NCBI GenBank assembly: GCA_963931865.1
Contig: OZ007512.1
Coordinates: forward strand, 8,353,361 to 8,417,360
Reading direction: 5' to 3'
Source: Axinella damicornis
Lineage: Eukaryota > Porifera > Demospongiae > Axinellida > Axinellidae
DNA length: 64,000 nucleotides
Shown: piece after piece, positions 1 to 12,031 of the stretch
Layout of the letters: each line of letters opens with the position of its first letter
Numbering within the stretch: position 1 is the first letter of the stretch
Translations under genes and position numbers: made by a program
The notes under the pieces: model-generated
The model's database searches: none
What the model saw: the letters and a program-made list of their open reading frames with translations, nothing else
What the model was told of the DNA's origin: nothing

Positions 1-830
1 GGGTGGGTCTGCATGAGCTGCCTGCACTCGTGATTGAAGCAGAACACAATGTCATGTACAATCGTGCAGTTGGACTCCCGATTCACGGCCGCCACAACAG
101 ACGAAACTTGAAGCATAAACAACTTGAGGATTGTAATTCTGCACAATCAACACTAATTTATTAGAATGCAAATTTAATATTGACTGGCCTGGTATGGCCC
201 AACAACACAATGTCATAATCTCAGGTTGGATAAAACCAACAGCTACGGCATGAACACAAGATTAATTTCACTTGGATTGACATTTCAATTTCATCGTCCT
301 CTTCCGCCACCTCGGCTGACTTACTGCTCTTGCTCATCGGATAGTTCCTGCACAAACAGTGATGTATAGCAACAAGTCTGAAGAATGTGAAGTCACACAT
401 TCATCTATTGTCTACTCACCTTTCACATCTGCTTTGAGAACGGCAGCATCTGATCAGGAAGACCACACCAATGATGATGCAGGCCACTATACCCTACGGA
501 ACAGGAGTGCATAATGAGGGAGCGAGTGGAAGGAAGGAACAGAACGATACATGATTGTCCATACAGTGATTGATAACATAATTGCTGGAAGGTTGTGCAC
601 CATTACAATGCTCCAAGGTCCCACTACACCAAAACTGAGTTTCATCTAGCTGGGCGTGGCTATTGTGGATCCACCTGCAGTGCATGGACCTCCCTAGATG
701 ATGCTATGAAGTTTGGACACCTATGGTACTGTGATGGCCTGGGGATGTTCACTGAACCATAAGAAGGAGTGACTGGAGCAGAAATTTGCTTTGGGTCTGT
801 TATGCATCCGGCACATTTCCATGATTGCAT
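1..830 (-). repeat. U block copy 1 (right-hand part, cut by the window start)
   Basis: This is non-satellite sequence, visibly more AT-rich than the array. Base 1 aligns with 12556 and 27665, so the first ~750 bp of the block lie outside the window. The three copies align with almost no gaps at fixed offsets of 12555 and 27664 and differ by scattered substitutions. Minus-strand exon-like segments occupy 221-347, 420-493 and 675-796/830. Positions 1-106 hold an open minus-strand segment containing SNCTIVHDIVFCF, shared by all copies and unrecognised. In 107-220 I see nothing beyond AT-rich sequence. The block joins a linker at about 822-831, inside the CAAGTACAAGTACATTG motif. Confidence 0.85.
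221..830 (-). CDS. Putative 3' exons of a single-pass membrane protein, U copy 1 (all open)
   Basis: Read on the minus strand there are three exon-like pieces. The first is 675-796; an open frame continues up to an ATG at 830. It ends CTGCAG followed by GTGGAT. The second is 420-493, after a pyrimidine-rich acceptor ending CCGTAG. It encodes GIVACIIIGVVFLIR followed by a cysteine/arginine stop-transfer run, a good single transmembrane helix. It ends GAAAG then GTGAGT. The third is 221-347, after TTTGTGCAG. It encodes a lysine/serine then acidic tail (SAEVAEEDDEIEMS) and stops with TGA at 221-223. Introns are 494-674 (181 bp) and 348-419 (72 bp). Phases match across both junctions (0 and 2). 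The product is unrecognised. The splice model is inferred from sequence only, and the piece could be a relic carried by the repeat. Confidence 0.35.
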
Positions 831-939
831 TCAAGTACAAGTACATTGTATCCGTACATGGTGCATCCAAATAAGGAGTGTCTGTACGCAGGATGTCACT
901 ACCTGGGCTAATTGCATCCTGAATTGGTTTCCCTAAATG
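831..939 (-). repeat. Linker L0 (left part missing)
   Basis: This is the half-linker that fuses U copy 1 to the array. It starts in the GTACAAGTACATTGTATCC motif and keeps the GGATGTCACTACCTGGGC and TGAATTGGTTTCCC segments. The exon-like half is absent, replaced by U. The same arrangement is seen at 28495. Confidence 0.85.
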
Positions 940-1661
940 AGCCTGGGAACGAGGCTAGCCCTGGGCTTGTACTCCGCACTGGTGCTCACCAGAGGAGCCT
1001 TGGAAAGAGGCTAACCCAGGGTATGTACAACACACTGGTGCTCACTAGGGGAGCCTGGAAACGACGCTAGCCTAGGGATTGTACTCCGCACTGGTGCTCA
1101 CCATGGGAGCCTGGGAATGAGGCTAGCCCTGGGCTTGTATTCCAAACTGGTGCTCACTAGGGGAGCCTGGGAACGAGGATAGCCCAAATTTGTACTCAGC
1201 ACTGGTGCTGACCATGGGAGCCTGGGAACAAGGCAAGCCCAGGGATTGTACTCCGTACTGGTGCTAAAGAAGGGAACATGGGAACGAGGCTAGCCCTGGG
1301 AGTGTACCCTGTACTGATACTCACCAGTGGAGCCAGGGAACGAGCCTAGCCAAGAGCTTGCACTCCGTACTGGTGCTCATCAGGGTAGCCTGGGAACAAG
1401 GCTAGACCAGTGATTGAACTCCGTACTGGTGCTAACCAGTGGAGCCTGGGAACAAGGCTAGCCCTGGGATTGCATACTCCGCACTGGGGCTCACCAGTGG
1501 AGCCTGGAATGAGGCTAGCCCACGGTTTGTGCTCCATACTGGTGCTCACCAGGGGAGCCTGGGAACAAGGATAGCCCTGGGATTGTATACTCCGCACTGG
1601 TGCTCTCCAAGAGAGCTTGGAATGAGGGTAGCCTAGGGTTGTACTCCATACTGGCGCTCAC

Positions 1662-1880
1662 CGTTCTCATTCGGCGAATCTCGAACTCCTTGTGTCTCCG
1701 CCACTTGAACGTCACATCTTCCAGTTCTGTCAGACAGAAATGATATCATTGGAAAGTCACCCACACATCCACAGTTCAAGTACAAGTACACTGTATCCAT
1801 ACATGGTGCATCCAAATAAGGAGTGTATGTACACAGGATGTCACTACCTGGGCTAATTCCACCCTGAATTGGTTTCCCTC
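1662..1880 (-). repeat. Linker L1, type I exon block (intact)
   Basis: The exon-like block is 1662-1726 on the minus strand, 65 nt and open, with CTGACAG acceptor and GTGAGC donor. It is type I: valine and histidine variants (GAAGATGTGACG, AGACACAAG), followed by GATATCATTGG and CACACATCC. Confidence 0.85.
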
Positions 1881-2638
1881 AATGAGCCTGGGAACGAGGT
1901 TATCCCTGGGCTTGTACTCCACACTGGTGCTCACCAGAGGAGCCTGGTAACGAGGCTAGCCCTGAGATTGTACTCCACACTAGTGCTCACTAGGGGAGCC
2001 TGGGAACGAGGCAAACCTAGGAATTGTACTCTGTACTGGTGCTCACCAGGGGAGCCTGGGAACGAGGCTAGCCATGAGTTTACACTCGATACTGGTGCTC
2101 ACCAAAAGAGCTTTGGAACAAGGCTAGCCAAGAGCTTGCACACCATACTGGTGCTCATCAAGGGAGCCAGGGAAGAGGCTAGCCAGGGATTGTACTCCGT
2201 ACTGGTGCTAACCAGGGGAGCCAGGGAACAAGGCTAGCCTGTTCACGTGCTCACCAGGGGAGCCTGGAATGCTGCTAGCTCAGGGGTTGTACTCCGTACT
2301 GGTGCTCACCAGGGGAACCTGGGAACGAGCCTAGACCCGGGCGCGAATTCTGTACTAGTGCTCACCAGGAGAGCCTGGCAACAAAGCTAGCCATGAGCTT
2401 GCACTCTGTAATGGTGCTTATCAGGGGAGCCTGGGAACAAGGCTAGCCCAGGGATTGTACTCTGCATTGGTGCTCACCAGGGGAGCCTGGGAACAAGGCA
2501 AGCCCTGGGATTGTATACTCCACACTGGTGTTTTCCAAGGGAGCCTGGAATGAGGCAGGGCAAGGGCTGTACTGGTGCTCACCAGGGCAGCCTGGGAAAG
2601 AGGGTAGCACTGGGCTTGTACTCCATACTGGCGCTCAC

Positions 2639-2850
2639 CGTTCTCATTCGGCGAACTCCTATTGTATCTTCCGCTTGAACATCTCATCTTCCAATTCTGT
2701 CAGACAGAAATGATGTCATAGGAATATCACCCACACAACCACCGTCCAAGTACAAGTACATGGTATCCATACATGGTGCATCCAAATAAGGAGTGTCTGT
2801 CCACAGGATGTCACAACCTGGGCAAATTCCATCCTGAATTGGTTTCCTTG
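2639..2850 (-). repeat. Linker L2, exon block with 7-nt deletion
   Basis: The block is 2639-2696. It lacks seven bases before GAACTCC on the plus strand, so its minus-strand frame is shifted. The same deletion occurs at 29147, showing common descent. Confidence 0.85.
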
Positions 2851-3326
2851 AATGAGCCCGGGAACGAGGTTATCCCTTGGCTTGTACTCCGCACTGGTGC
2901 TCTCCAGAGGAGCCTGGTAACGAGGCTAGCCCTGGGATTGTACTCCACACTTGTGCTCACTAGGGGAGCCTGGGAACGAGGCAAACTAGGGATTGTACTC
3001 TATACTGGTGCTCACCAGGGAGCCTGGGAACGAGGCTAGCCATGAGCTTACACTCGGTACTGGTGCTCACCAAGAGAGGTTTGGAACAAGGCTAGCCATG
3101 AGCTTGCACTCCATACTGGTGCTCATCAGGGGAGCCCGGGAACAAGACTAGCCAGGGATTGTACTCCGCACTGGTGCTAACAAGGGGAGCCTGGGAACAA
3201 GGCTAGCCTGTACACGTGCTCACCAAGGGAGCCGGGAATGAGGCTAGCCCAGGGCTGTACTGGTGCTCACCAGGGTAGCCTGGGAACGAGGCTAGCACGG
3301 GGCTTGTACTCCATACTGGCGCTCAC

Positions 3327-3549
3327 CGTTATCATTCGGCGAACCACGAACTCCTTTTGTCTCCACCGCTAGAACGTCTCATCTTCGAATTTTGTCAGAC
3401 AGAAATGATGTCATTGGAATATCACCCACACAACCACAGTTCAAGTACAAGTACATTGTATCCATACAAGGTGCATCCGGATAAGAAGTGTCTGTACACA
3501 GGATGTCACAACCTGGGATAATTGCATCCGGAATTGGTTTCCCTGAATG
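3327..3549 (-). repeat. Linker L3, exon block with in-frame TAG
   Basis: The block is 3327-3391, full length. CGCTAGAACG on the plus strand gives TTC TAG CGG in the minus-strand frame. The same nonsense change is in L14, L27 and L34. Confidence 0.85.
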
Positions 3550-4321
3550 AGCTTAGGAACGAGGTTATCCTGGGGCATGTACTCTGCGCTGGGGCTCACT
3601 ACAGGAGCCTGGTAACGAGGCTAGCCCTAGATTTGTACTCCACACTGGTGCTCACTCGAGGAGCCTGGGAATGAGGGTAACCTACGGATTGTATTCCGTA
3701 CTGATGCTCACCATGGGAGCCTGGGAATGAGGTTAGCTCTGTACTTGTACTCCATACTGGTGCTTACCAGGGGGGCCGCGGAACGACGCTATATAGCCCT
3801 GTGCATCTACTCCGCACTGGTGCTCACTAGGGGAGCCTGGGAACAAGGAAAGCCCTGATTTGCACTCCGCAAAAGTGCTCACAGGGGGAGCCTGGGAACG
3901 AGGCTAGCCCAGGGATTGTACTCCGCACTGGTGATCAACAGGGGAACCTGGGAACGAGGCTAGCCATGGGCGTGAACTATGTACTGGTGCTCACCAGGGG
4001 AGCCATGGAGCCATGATCTTGCACTCTACTTATGCTCATAAGGTAAGCCTGGGAACAAGGCTAGACCAGGGATTGTACTTCGTACTGGTGCTAACCAGTG
4101 GAGCCCGGGAACAAGGCTAGCCCTGGGATTGTATACTCCGCACTGGTGCTCACCAGGGGAGCCAGGAATGAGGCTAGCCCAAGGATTGTGCTCCGTACTG
4201 GTGCTCACCAGGGGAGCCTGGGAACAAGGCGCGCCCAGGGATTGTATACTCCGCACTGGTGCTCACCAGGGGAGGCTGGAATGAGGCTAGCCCAGGGCTT
4301 GTACTTCATACTGGCACTCAC

Positions 4322-4535
4322 CGTTCTCATTTGGCGAACCTCGAACTCCTTTTAACTCCGCCGCTTGAAAGTCTCATCTTCCAGTTCTGTCAGACAGAAA
4401 TGATATCATTGGAATGTCACCCACACATCCACAGTTCAAGTACAAGTACATTGTATCCATACATGGTGCATCCAAATAAGGTGTGTCTGTACACAGGATG
4501 TCACTACCTGGGCTAATTGTTGGTTTCCCTGAATG
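4322..4535 (-). repeat. Linker L4, exon block with in-frame TAA
   Basis: The block is 4322-4386. CTTTTAACTCC on the plus strand creates TAA on the minus strand. The distal part is shortened: the GCATCCTGAA segment before TTGGTTTCCC is missing, as in L28. Confidence 0.85.
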
Positions 4536-4752
4536 AGTCTGGGAACAAGGTTAGACCTGGGCTTGTACTCCGTACTGGTGCACACCATGGGAGCCTGGGA
4601 ACGAGGCTAGCCCTGGGTAGGTACTCCACACTGGTGCTCACTAGGGGAGAATGGGAATGAGGCAAACCTAGGGATTGTACTCCGCACTGGTGCTTACCAG
4701 GGGAGCCTGGAATGAGGCTAGCCCAGGGCTTGTACTCCATACTGGCACTCAC

Positions 4753-4966
4753 CGTTCTCATTCGGCGAACCTCGAACTCCTTGAACGCTTGAACTTCTCA
4801 TTTCCTGTTCTGTAAGACAGAGATGATATCATTGGAATATCTCCCACACAGCCACAGTTCAAGTACAAGTACATTGTATCCATACATGGTGCATCCAAAT
4901 AAGGTGTGTCTGTACACAGGATGTCACTACCTGGGCTAATTGGATCCTGAATTGGTTTCCCTGAAT
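4753..4966 (-). repeat. Linker L5, exon block with 8-nt deletion
   Basis: The block is 4753-4809, 57 nt, missing the TTTTGTCTCCGC region (plus strand). It closes the shortest higher-order unit seen, 431 bp from L4 to L5. Confidence 0.85.
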
Positions 4967-6171
4967 GAGTCGGGGAACAAGGTTAGACTTGGGCTTGTAC
5001 TCCGTACTGGTGCACACCAAGGGAGCCTGGGAACAAGGCTAGCCATGAGCTTGCACTCGGTACTGGGGCTCAACAAGAAAGCCTTGGAACCAGGGTAGCC
5101 ATGAGCTTGCACTCCATACTGGTGTTCATCAGCGGAGCCCAGGAACAAGGCTAGCCAGGGATTGTACTCCGTACTGGTGCTCATCAAGGAAACCTGGGAA
5201 CGAGGCTAGCCCTGGGCGTTTACTCCGTACTGGTGCTCAACAGGGGAGCCGGGGAACGAGGCTATATAGCCCTTGGCTTGTACTCAGCACTGGTGCTCAC
5301 TAGGGGAGCCTGGGAACGAGGCTACACTGTATACGTGCTCACAAGGGGAGCCTCGAATGCGGCTAGCCCAGGGATTGTACTCCGTACTATTGCTCCCCAG
5401 GGGAACCTGGGAACGAGGCTAGCCCTGGGCGTTTACTCCGTACTGGTGCTCACCAGGGGAGCCGGGGAACGAGGCTATATAGCCCTTGGCTTGTACTCAG
5501 CACTGGTGCTCACTAAGGGAGCCTGGAAACGAGGCTAGCCCTGACTTATTCTCCGCACTGGTGCTCACTAGGGGAGCCTGGGAACGAGTCTAGCCCTGGG
5601 CGTGTACTCTGTACTGGTGCTCACCAGGGGAGCCAGGGAACGAGGCTAGCCATGAGTTTGCACTCCTTACAGGTGCTTACCAGGAGAGCTTAGGAAGAAG
5701 GCTAGCCAAGAGCTTGCACTCCATACTGGTGCTCATCATGGGAGCCTAGGAACAAGGCTTGCCCAGGGATTGTACTCCGAAGTAGTGCTCACCAGGGGAG
5801 CCTGTGAACAAGGCTAGCCTGTATACGTGTTCAACAAGGGAGCTTGGAATGAGGCTAGCCCAAGGATTGTACTCTGTAGTGGTGCTTATCAGAGGAGCCT
5901 GGGAACAAGGCTAGCCCAGGGATTGTACTCTGCACTGGTGCTAACCAGTGGAGCCCGGGAACAAGGCTAGCCCTGGGATTGTATACTCCGCACTGGTGCT
6001 CACCAGGGAAGCCTGGAATGAGGCAAGCCTTAGGATTGTGCTCCGTACTGGTGCTCACCAGGGGAGCCTGGGAACAAGGCGTGCCCAGGGATTGTATACT
6101 GCGCACTGGTGCTCACCAGGGGAGCCTGCAATGAGGCTAGCCAAGGGCTTGTACTCCATACTGGCGCTCAC

Positions 6172-6225
6172 CGTTCTCATTTGGCGAACCTCGAACTCCT
6201 TTTGTCTTCGCTGCTTGAACATCTC
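6172..6225 (-). repeat. Linker L6a, truncated exon block
   Basis: Only the donor-side 54 nt of the exon block remain. It then jumps directly to a CTGGTGCTCTCC monomer. The identical junction is at 46502. Confidence 0.8.
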
Positions 6226-6291
6226 CTGGTGCTCTCCAGGGGCACATGGAATGAGGGTAGCCTAGGGCTTGTACTCCAAACTGGCGCTCAC

Positions 6292-6512
6292 AGTTTTAAT
6301 TCAGCGAACCTCGAACTCCTTGTGTCTCCGCCGCTTGAACGTCACATCTTCCAGTTCTGTCTGACAGAAATAATATCATTGTAATGTCACCCACACATCC
6401 ACAGTTCAAGTACAAGTACATTGTATCCTTACATGGTTCATCCAAATAAGGAGTGTCTGCACACAGGATGTCACTACCGGGGCTAATTGCATCCTGAATT
6501 GGTTTCCCTGAA
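6292..6512 (-). repeat. Linker L6b, type I exon block with in-frame TGA
   Basis: The block is 6292-6356. TTTTAATTCAGCG on the plus strand turns CGC CGA into CGC TGA on the minus strand, a CpG-to-TpG change. It is shared with L42b. Confidence 0.85.
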
Positions 6513-7645
6513 TGAGCCTGGGAACGAGGTTAGACCTGAGCTTGTACTTCGTACTGGTGCACACCAGGGGAGCCTGGGAACGAAGCTAGCCCTGGTTTTG
6601 TACTCCACACTGTTGCTCACTAGGGGAGCCGGGGAACGAAGCTAGCCTAGGGATTGTACTCCATACTGGTGCTCACCAAGGGAGCCTTGGAATGAGGTTA
6701 GCCCTAGGATTGTACTTAGTACTGGTGCTAACCAGGGGAGCCGGGGATCGAGGCTATATAACCGTAGGCTTGTACTCCGCACTGGTGCTCTCTAAGGGAG
6801 CCTGGGAACGAGGCTAGCCCTGACTTGTACACTGCACTGGTGCTCACTAGAGGAGCCTGGGAACGAGGAAAGCCCTGGGCGTGTACTCTACACAGGTGCT
6901 CAGCAGGGGAGCCAGGGAACGAGGCTAGCCATGAGCTTGCACTCCTTAGTGGTGCTCACCAGGAGAGCCTGGGAACAAGGCTAGCCATGAGTCCACACTG
7001 GTGCTCATCAGGGGAGCCTGGGAACAAATCTAGCAAAGGGGTTGTACTCCATACTGGTGCTCACCAGGGGAACCTAGGAGCAAGGCAAGCCTGTATACGT
7101 GCTAACCAGGGGAGCCTGGGAACAAGGCTAGCCATGAGTCCATACTGGTGCTCATCAGGGGATCCTGGGATCAAATCTAGCCAAGGGATTGTACTCCATA
7201 CTGGTGCTCACCAGGGAAGCCTGAGAGCAAGGCTAGCCTGTATGCGTGCTCACCAGGGGAGCCTGGAATGCAGTTAGCCCAGGGATTGTACTCCGTACTG
7301 GTGCTCACCAGGGGAACCTGGGAGCTAGGCTAGCCCTGGGTGTGAACCCTGTACTAGTGCTCACCAGGAGAGCCTGGAAATAAGGCTAGCCATGAGCTTG
7401 CACTCTGTACTGGTGCTCAACAGGGGAGCCTGGGAACAAGGCTAGCTCAGGGATTGTACTCTGCATTGGTGCTCACCAAGGCAGCCTGAGAAAAAGGCTA
7501 GCCATGGGATTGTACACTCCGCACTGGTGCTCTTCAGGGGAACCTGGAATGAGGCTAGCCCAGGGCTTATACTCTGTACTGGTGCTCACCAGGGCAGCCT
7601 TGGAACGAGGCTAGCACTGGGCTTGTACTCCAAACTGGCGCTCAC

Positions 7646-7867
7646 CATTCTCATTCGGCGAACCTCGAACTCCTTTTGTCTCCGTCGCTTGAACGTCTCA
7701 TCTTCCATTTCTGTCAGACAGAAATGATGTCATTGGAATAACACCCACACAACCACAATTCAAGTACAAGTACATTGTATCCATACAAAGTGCATCCAAA
7801 TAAGGAGAGTCTGTACAAAGGTTGTCACAACCTGGGCTAATTCCATCCTGAATTGGTTTCCCTCAAT
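7646..7867 (-). repeat. Linker L7, type II exon block (intact)
   Basis: The block is 7646-7710, open, with intact splice-like ends. The last codon is ATG instead of ACG (CATTCTC on the plus strand). Confidence 0.85.
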
Positions 7868-8809
7868 GAGCCTGGGAACGTCGTTATCCCTGGGATTGTA
7901 TTCCGCACTGGTGCTCACCAGAGGAGCCTGGTAACGAGGCTAGCCTGGGTTTGTACTCCACACTTATGCTCACAAGGCGAGCCTGGGAACGATGCAAACC
8001 TAGGGATTGCACTCTGTACTGGTGCACACAAGGGGAGCCTGGAAACGTGGCAAGCCATGAGCTTGCACTAGGTACTGGCGCTCACCAAAGAGCCTTGGAA
8101 CAAGGCTAGCCATTAGCTTGCAGGTGCTCGTCAGGGGAGCATGGGAACAAGGCTAGCCAGGGATTGTACTCCACACTGGTGCTCACTAGGGGAGCCTGGG
8201 AACGAAGCTAGCCTAGGGATTGTACTCCGTACTGGTGCTCACCAAGGGAGCCGGGGATCGAGGCTATATAGCCCTTGGCTTGTACTCCGCACTGGTGCTC
8301 ACTAAGGGAGCCTGGGAACGAGGCAAGCCCTGGGCGTGTACTCTGTACTGGTGCTCACCAGGAGAGCCTGGGAACAAGACTAGCCATGAGTCCAAACTGG
8401 TGCTCATCAAGGGAGCCTGGGAACAAATCTAGCCCAGGGATTGTACTCCATACTGGTGCTCACCAGGGGGACCTGGGGGCTAGGCTAGCCCTGGGTGTGA
8501 ACTCTGTACTAGTGCTCACCAGGAGAGCCTGAAAACAAGGCTAGCCATGAGCTTGCACTCTGTACAGGTTCTCAACAGGGGAGCCTGGGAACAAGGCTAG
8601 CCCAGGGATTGTACTCTGCATTGGTGCTCACCAGGGGAGCCTGGGAACAAGGCTAGCCATGGGATATTATACTCCGCACTGGTGCTCCCCAGGGAAACCT
8701 GGAATGAGGCTAGCCCAGGGCTTATACTCTGTACTGGTGCTCACCAGGGCAGCCTGGGAATGAGGCTAGCACTGGGCTTGTACTCCACACTGGCACTCAC
8801 CGTTCTCAT

Positions 8810-8997
8810 TCGGCAAACCTCGAACTCCATTTGTCTCCCTCGCTTCAACGTCTCATCTTCCAATTCTGTCAGAGAGAAATGATGTAATTAAAATAACACC
8901 CACACAACCACAGTTGAAGTACAAGTACATTATATCCATACTAAGGAGAGTCTGTACACACTCGGGCTAATCGCATCCTGAATTGGTTTCCTTGAAT
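8810..8997 (-). repeat. Linker L8, intact block, short distal part
   Basis: The block is 8810-8874, open with several missense changes. The distal part lacks about 30 bp between TCCATACT and AAGGAGAG. It is of the L8/L22/L46 family. Confidence 0.85.
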
Positions 8998-9641
8998 GAG
9001 ACTGATAACGAGGTTATCCCTGGGCTTGTACTCCGCACTGGTGCTCACCAGAGGAGCCAGGTACCGAGGCTAGCCCTGGGATTTTATACTCCGCACTGGT
9101 GCTCACTAGAGGAGCCTGGAAACGAGGCAAACCTAGGGAATGTACTCTGTACTGGTGCTCACCAGGGGAGCCTGGGAACGAGGCTAGCCTTGAGCTTGCA
9201 CTCGGTACGGGTGCTCACCAAAAGAGCCTTAGAACAAGGCTAGCCATGAGCTTGCACTCCATACTGGTGCTCATCAGAGGAGCCCGGGTACAAGGTTAAC
9301 CAGGGATTCTACTCTGTACTGGTGCGCACCAGGGGACCCTGGGAACAAGGCTAGCCTGCGTACGTGCTCACAAGGGGAGCCTGGAATGCAACTAGCCCAG
9401 GGATTGTACTCCGTACTGGTGCTCACCAGGAGAACCTGGGAACGAGGCTAGCCCTGGGCGTGAACCCTGTACCAGTGCTCACCAGGAGAGCCTGGGAACA
9501 AGGCTAGTCCTGGGTTGTACTCTGCATTGGTGCTCACCAGGGGAGCCTGGGAACAATGCTAGCCCTTGGATTGTATACTCCGCACTGGTGCTTTCTGGAA
9601 ACGAGGCTAGCAGTGGGCTTGTACTCCATACTGGCGCTCAC

Positions 9642-9856
9642 CGTTCTCATTCGGCGAACCTCAAACTCCTTTTGTCTCCGCCGCTTGAACGTCTCATCTT
9701 CCAATTCTGTCAGACAGAAATGATGTGATTGGAATGTCACCACAGTTCAAGTAAAAGTACATTGTATCCATACATGATGCATCCAAACAAGGAGTGTCTG
9801 TACACAGGATGTCACAACCTGGGCTAATTGCATCCTGAATTGGTTTCCCTGAATGA
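9642..9856 (-). repeat. Linker L9, exon block closest to consensus
   Basis: The block is 9642-9706 and encodes ETFKRRRQKEFEVRR without change. The following CACCCACACAACCACAG is shortened to CACCACAG, which marks a family with L23, L31 and L47. Confidence 0.85.
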
Positions 9857-10570
9857 GCCTGGGAACGAGGTTATCCCTGGGCTTGAACTCCCCAATTGTC
9901 CTCACCAGAGGAGCCTGCGAACGAGGCTAGCCCTGGGTTTGTACTCCGTACTGGTGCTCACCAAGGGAGCCCGGGAACGAGGCTATATAGCCCTGGGCTT
10001 GTACTCCACACTGGTGCTCACTAAGGGAGCCTGGGAACGAGGATAGCCCTGATTTGTACTCCGAACTGGTGCGCACTACGGGAGCCTGGAAACGAGGCTA
10101 GCCCTAGGTGGGTACTCTGTACTGGTGCACACCAGGGAATGAGGCTAGCAATGAGCTTCCACTCCGTACTGGTGCTCACCAGGGGAACCTGGGAACAAGG
10201 CTAGCCCTGGGCATGTACTCTGTACTGGTGCTCACCAGGGGAGCCAGGGAACGAGGATAGCCATGAGCTTGCACTCCTTACTGGTGCACACCAGGAGAGC
10301 CTTGGTACAAGGCTAGCCATGAGATTGCAGTCCGTATTGGTGCAATCAGGGGAGCCTGGGAACAAGGCAAGCCCAGGGATTGTACTCCGAACTGGTGCTC
10401 ACAAGAGGAGCCTGGGAACAAGGCTAGCCCTCGGATTGTATACTCCGCACTGGTGCTCACCAGCGGAGCCTGGAATGAGGCTAGCCCAGGGCTTGTACTC
10501 CGTTCTGGTGCTCACTAAGGGAGCTTGGGAATGAGGCTAGCCCTAACTTGTACTCCATACTGGCGCTCAC

Positions 10571-10793
10571 CATTCTCATTCGGCGAACCTCGAACTCCTT
10601 TTGTCTCTGTCGCTTGAACGTCTCATCTTCCAATTCTGTCAGACAGAAATGATGTCATTGGAATAACACCCACACAACCACAGTTCAAGTACAAGTACAT
10701 TGTATCCATACATGGTGCATCCAAATAAGGAGTGTCTGCACACAGGATGTCACTACATGGGCAAATTGCATGCTAAATTGGTTTCCATGAATG
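10571..10793 (-). repeat. Linker L10, intact exon block
   Basis: The block is 10571-10635, type II, open. The distal part reads ATGCTAAATTGGTTTCC rather than ATCCTGAATTGG, shared only with L32. Confidence 0.85.
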
Positions 10794-11349
10794 AGCCTGG
10801 GAACGAGGTTAGCCATGGGCTTGTACTCCGTACTGGTGCTCACCAAGGGAGCCTGGGAACGAGGCTAGCTTAGAGATTGCATTCTGTACTGGTGCTAACC
10901 AGGGGAGTCTTGGAATAAGGCTAGCCCTGGGCTTGTACTCCGTACTGGTGCTCGCCAGGGGAGCCGGGGAACGAGGCTATATAGCCCTGGGCTTGTACTC
11001 CGCACTGGTGCTCACTAGGGGAGCCTGGGAACGAAGCTAGCCAAGGGTTGTACTCCGTACCGCGGCTCATCAAGGGAACCTGGGAACGAGGAAAAGCCCT
11101 GGGTGTGTACTCTGTACTTGTGCTCACCAGGGGAGCCAGGGATGAGGCTAGCCATGAGCTTGCCATCCGTACTGGTGCTTACCAGGAGAGCATGGGAACA
11201 AGGCTAGCCATTAGCTTGCAATCCATACTGGGGCTCAATAGGGAGGCCTGGGAACAAGTCTAGCCCAGGGATTGCACTCCGTACTGGGGCTCACCAGGGG
11301 AGCCTGGAATGAGGCTAGCACACGGCTTGTACTCCGAACTGGTGCTCAC

Positions 11350-11572
11350 CATTCTCATTCGGCGAACCTCAAACTCCTTTTGTCTCCGCCGTTTCAACGT
11401 CTCATCTTCCAGTTCTGTCTGACAGAAATGATGTCATTGGAATGTCACCCACACAACCACAGTACAAGTACAAGTACATTGTATTCATACATGGTGCATA
11501 CATGTCTGCACACAGGATGTCACTACCTGGGCTAATTGCATCCTGAATTGGTTTCCCTGAATGAGCCTGGGA
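11350..11572 (-). repeat. Linker L11, intact block nearest to U copy 2
   Basis: The block is 11350-11414, open, with both splice-like ends. On the minus strand it is the first exon block downstream of the 23-nt microexon at 11826-11848, with a gap of 411 bp of monomers. Splice phase is compatible (phase 1 in, phase 0 out). Confidence 0.85.
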
Positions 11573-11825
11573 ATGAGGTTAGCCCTGGGATTGTACTGCT
11601 TACTGGTGCTCACTAGGGGAGCCTGGGAACGAGGCTAGCCCTGGGTTTGTACTCCGCACTGGTGCTCACTAGGAGAGCCTGGGAACGAGGCTAGCTCAGG
11701 GATTGTACTCCGTACCGGTGCTCACCAGGGGAGCCAAGGAACGAGGCTAGCCATGAGTTTGCATTCCGTACTGGTGCTCACCAGGAGAGCCTGGGAACAA
11801 GGCTAATTTGTATGGATGTACGTAC

Positions 11826-11848
11826 CTGTGCTGCGGCACATAACAGGG
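11826..11848 (-). other. Candidate 23-nt microexon, U copy 2
   Basis: On the minus strand it is bounded by GACATCATTCCAG and by CAG followed by GTACGT, both close to splice consensus. Entering in phase 2 it reads SPVMCRST and leaves one base (G), the phase needed by the 65-nt linker exon. U copy 3 keeps the same frame. Inferred only. Confidence 0.35.
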
Positions 11849-12031
11849 CTGGAATGATGTCACAGCTGAAGAATGTACCCTTCAGAGGGAAGATATGGAT
11901 GGGAACAAAATTAACAAAGTCATGGCAAAACAACCATATCATGGGATTCAGACAGTCTCACATCACAGAACGGTCTTCAAATGTAAACAAAGACATGAAC
12001 CAAAATTATGGTTATGTGACTAGCTACATAC

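Larger units (their letters stand above)
831..11805. repeat. Satellite array section A1 (56-bp monomers in higher-order units)
   Basis: GAGCCT anchors at 995, 1051, 1107 and 1163 show a 56-bp period, with 55-60 bp variants. Sub-types recur in a preferred order. After each linker comes a monomer with GAACGAGGTTA. Then come ordinary monomers, a TATATAG form (GGGGAACGAGGCTATATAG), a CCATGAGCTTGCACTCC form and a short form of about 43 bp ending GTATACGTGCTCACC. A GGAATGCGG form, a GTGAACTCTGTACTAG form, a GATTGTATACTCCGC form and a pre-linker form ending ACTGGCGCTCACC complete the set. Linkers lie at about 1.7, 2.6, 3.3, 4.3, 4.8, 6.2/6.3, 7.6, 8.8, 9.6, 10.6 and 11.3 kb. No coding gene is seen on the plus strand; reading frames stop at the TAG of GGCTAG in one phase. 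Confidence 0.97.
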
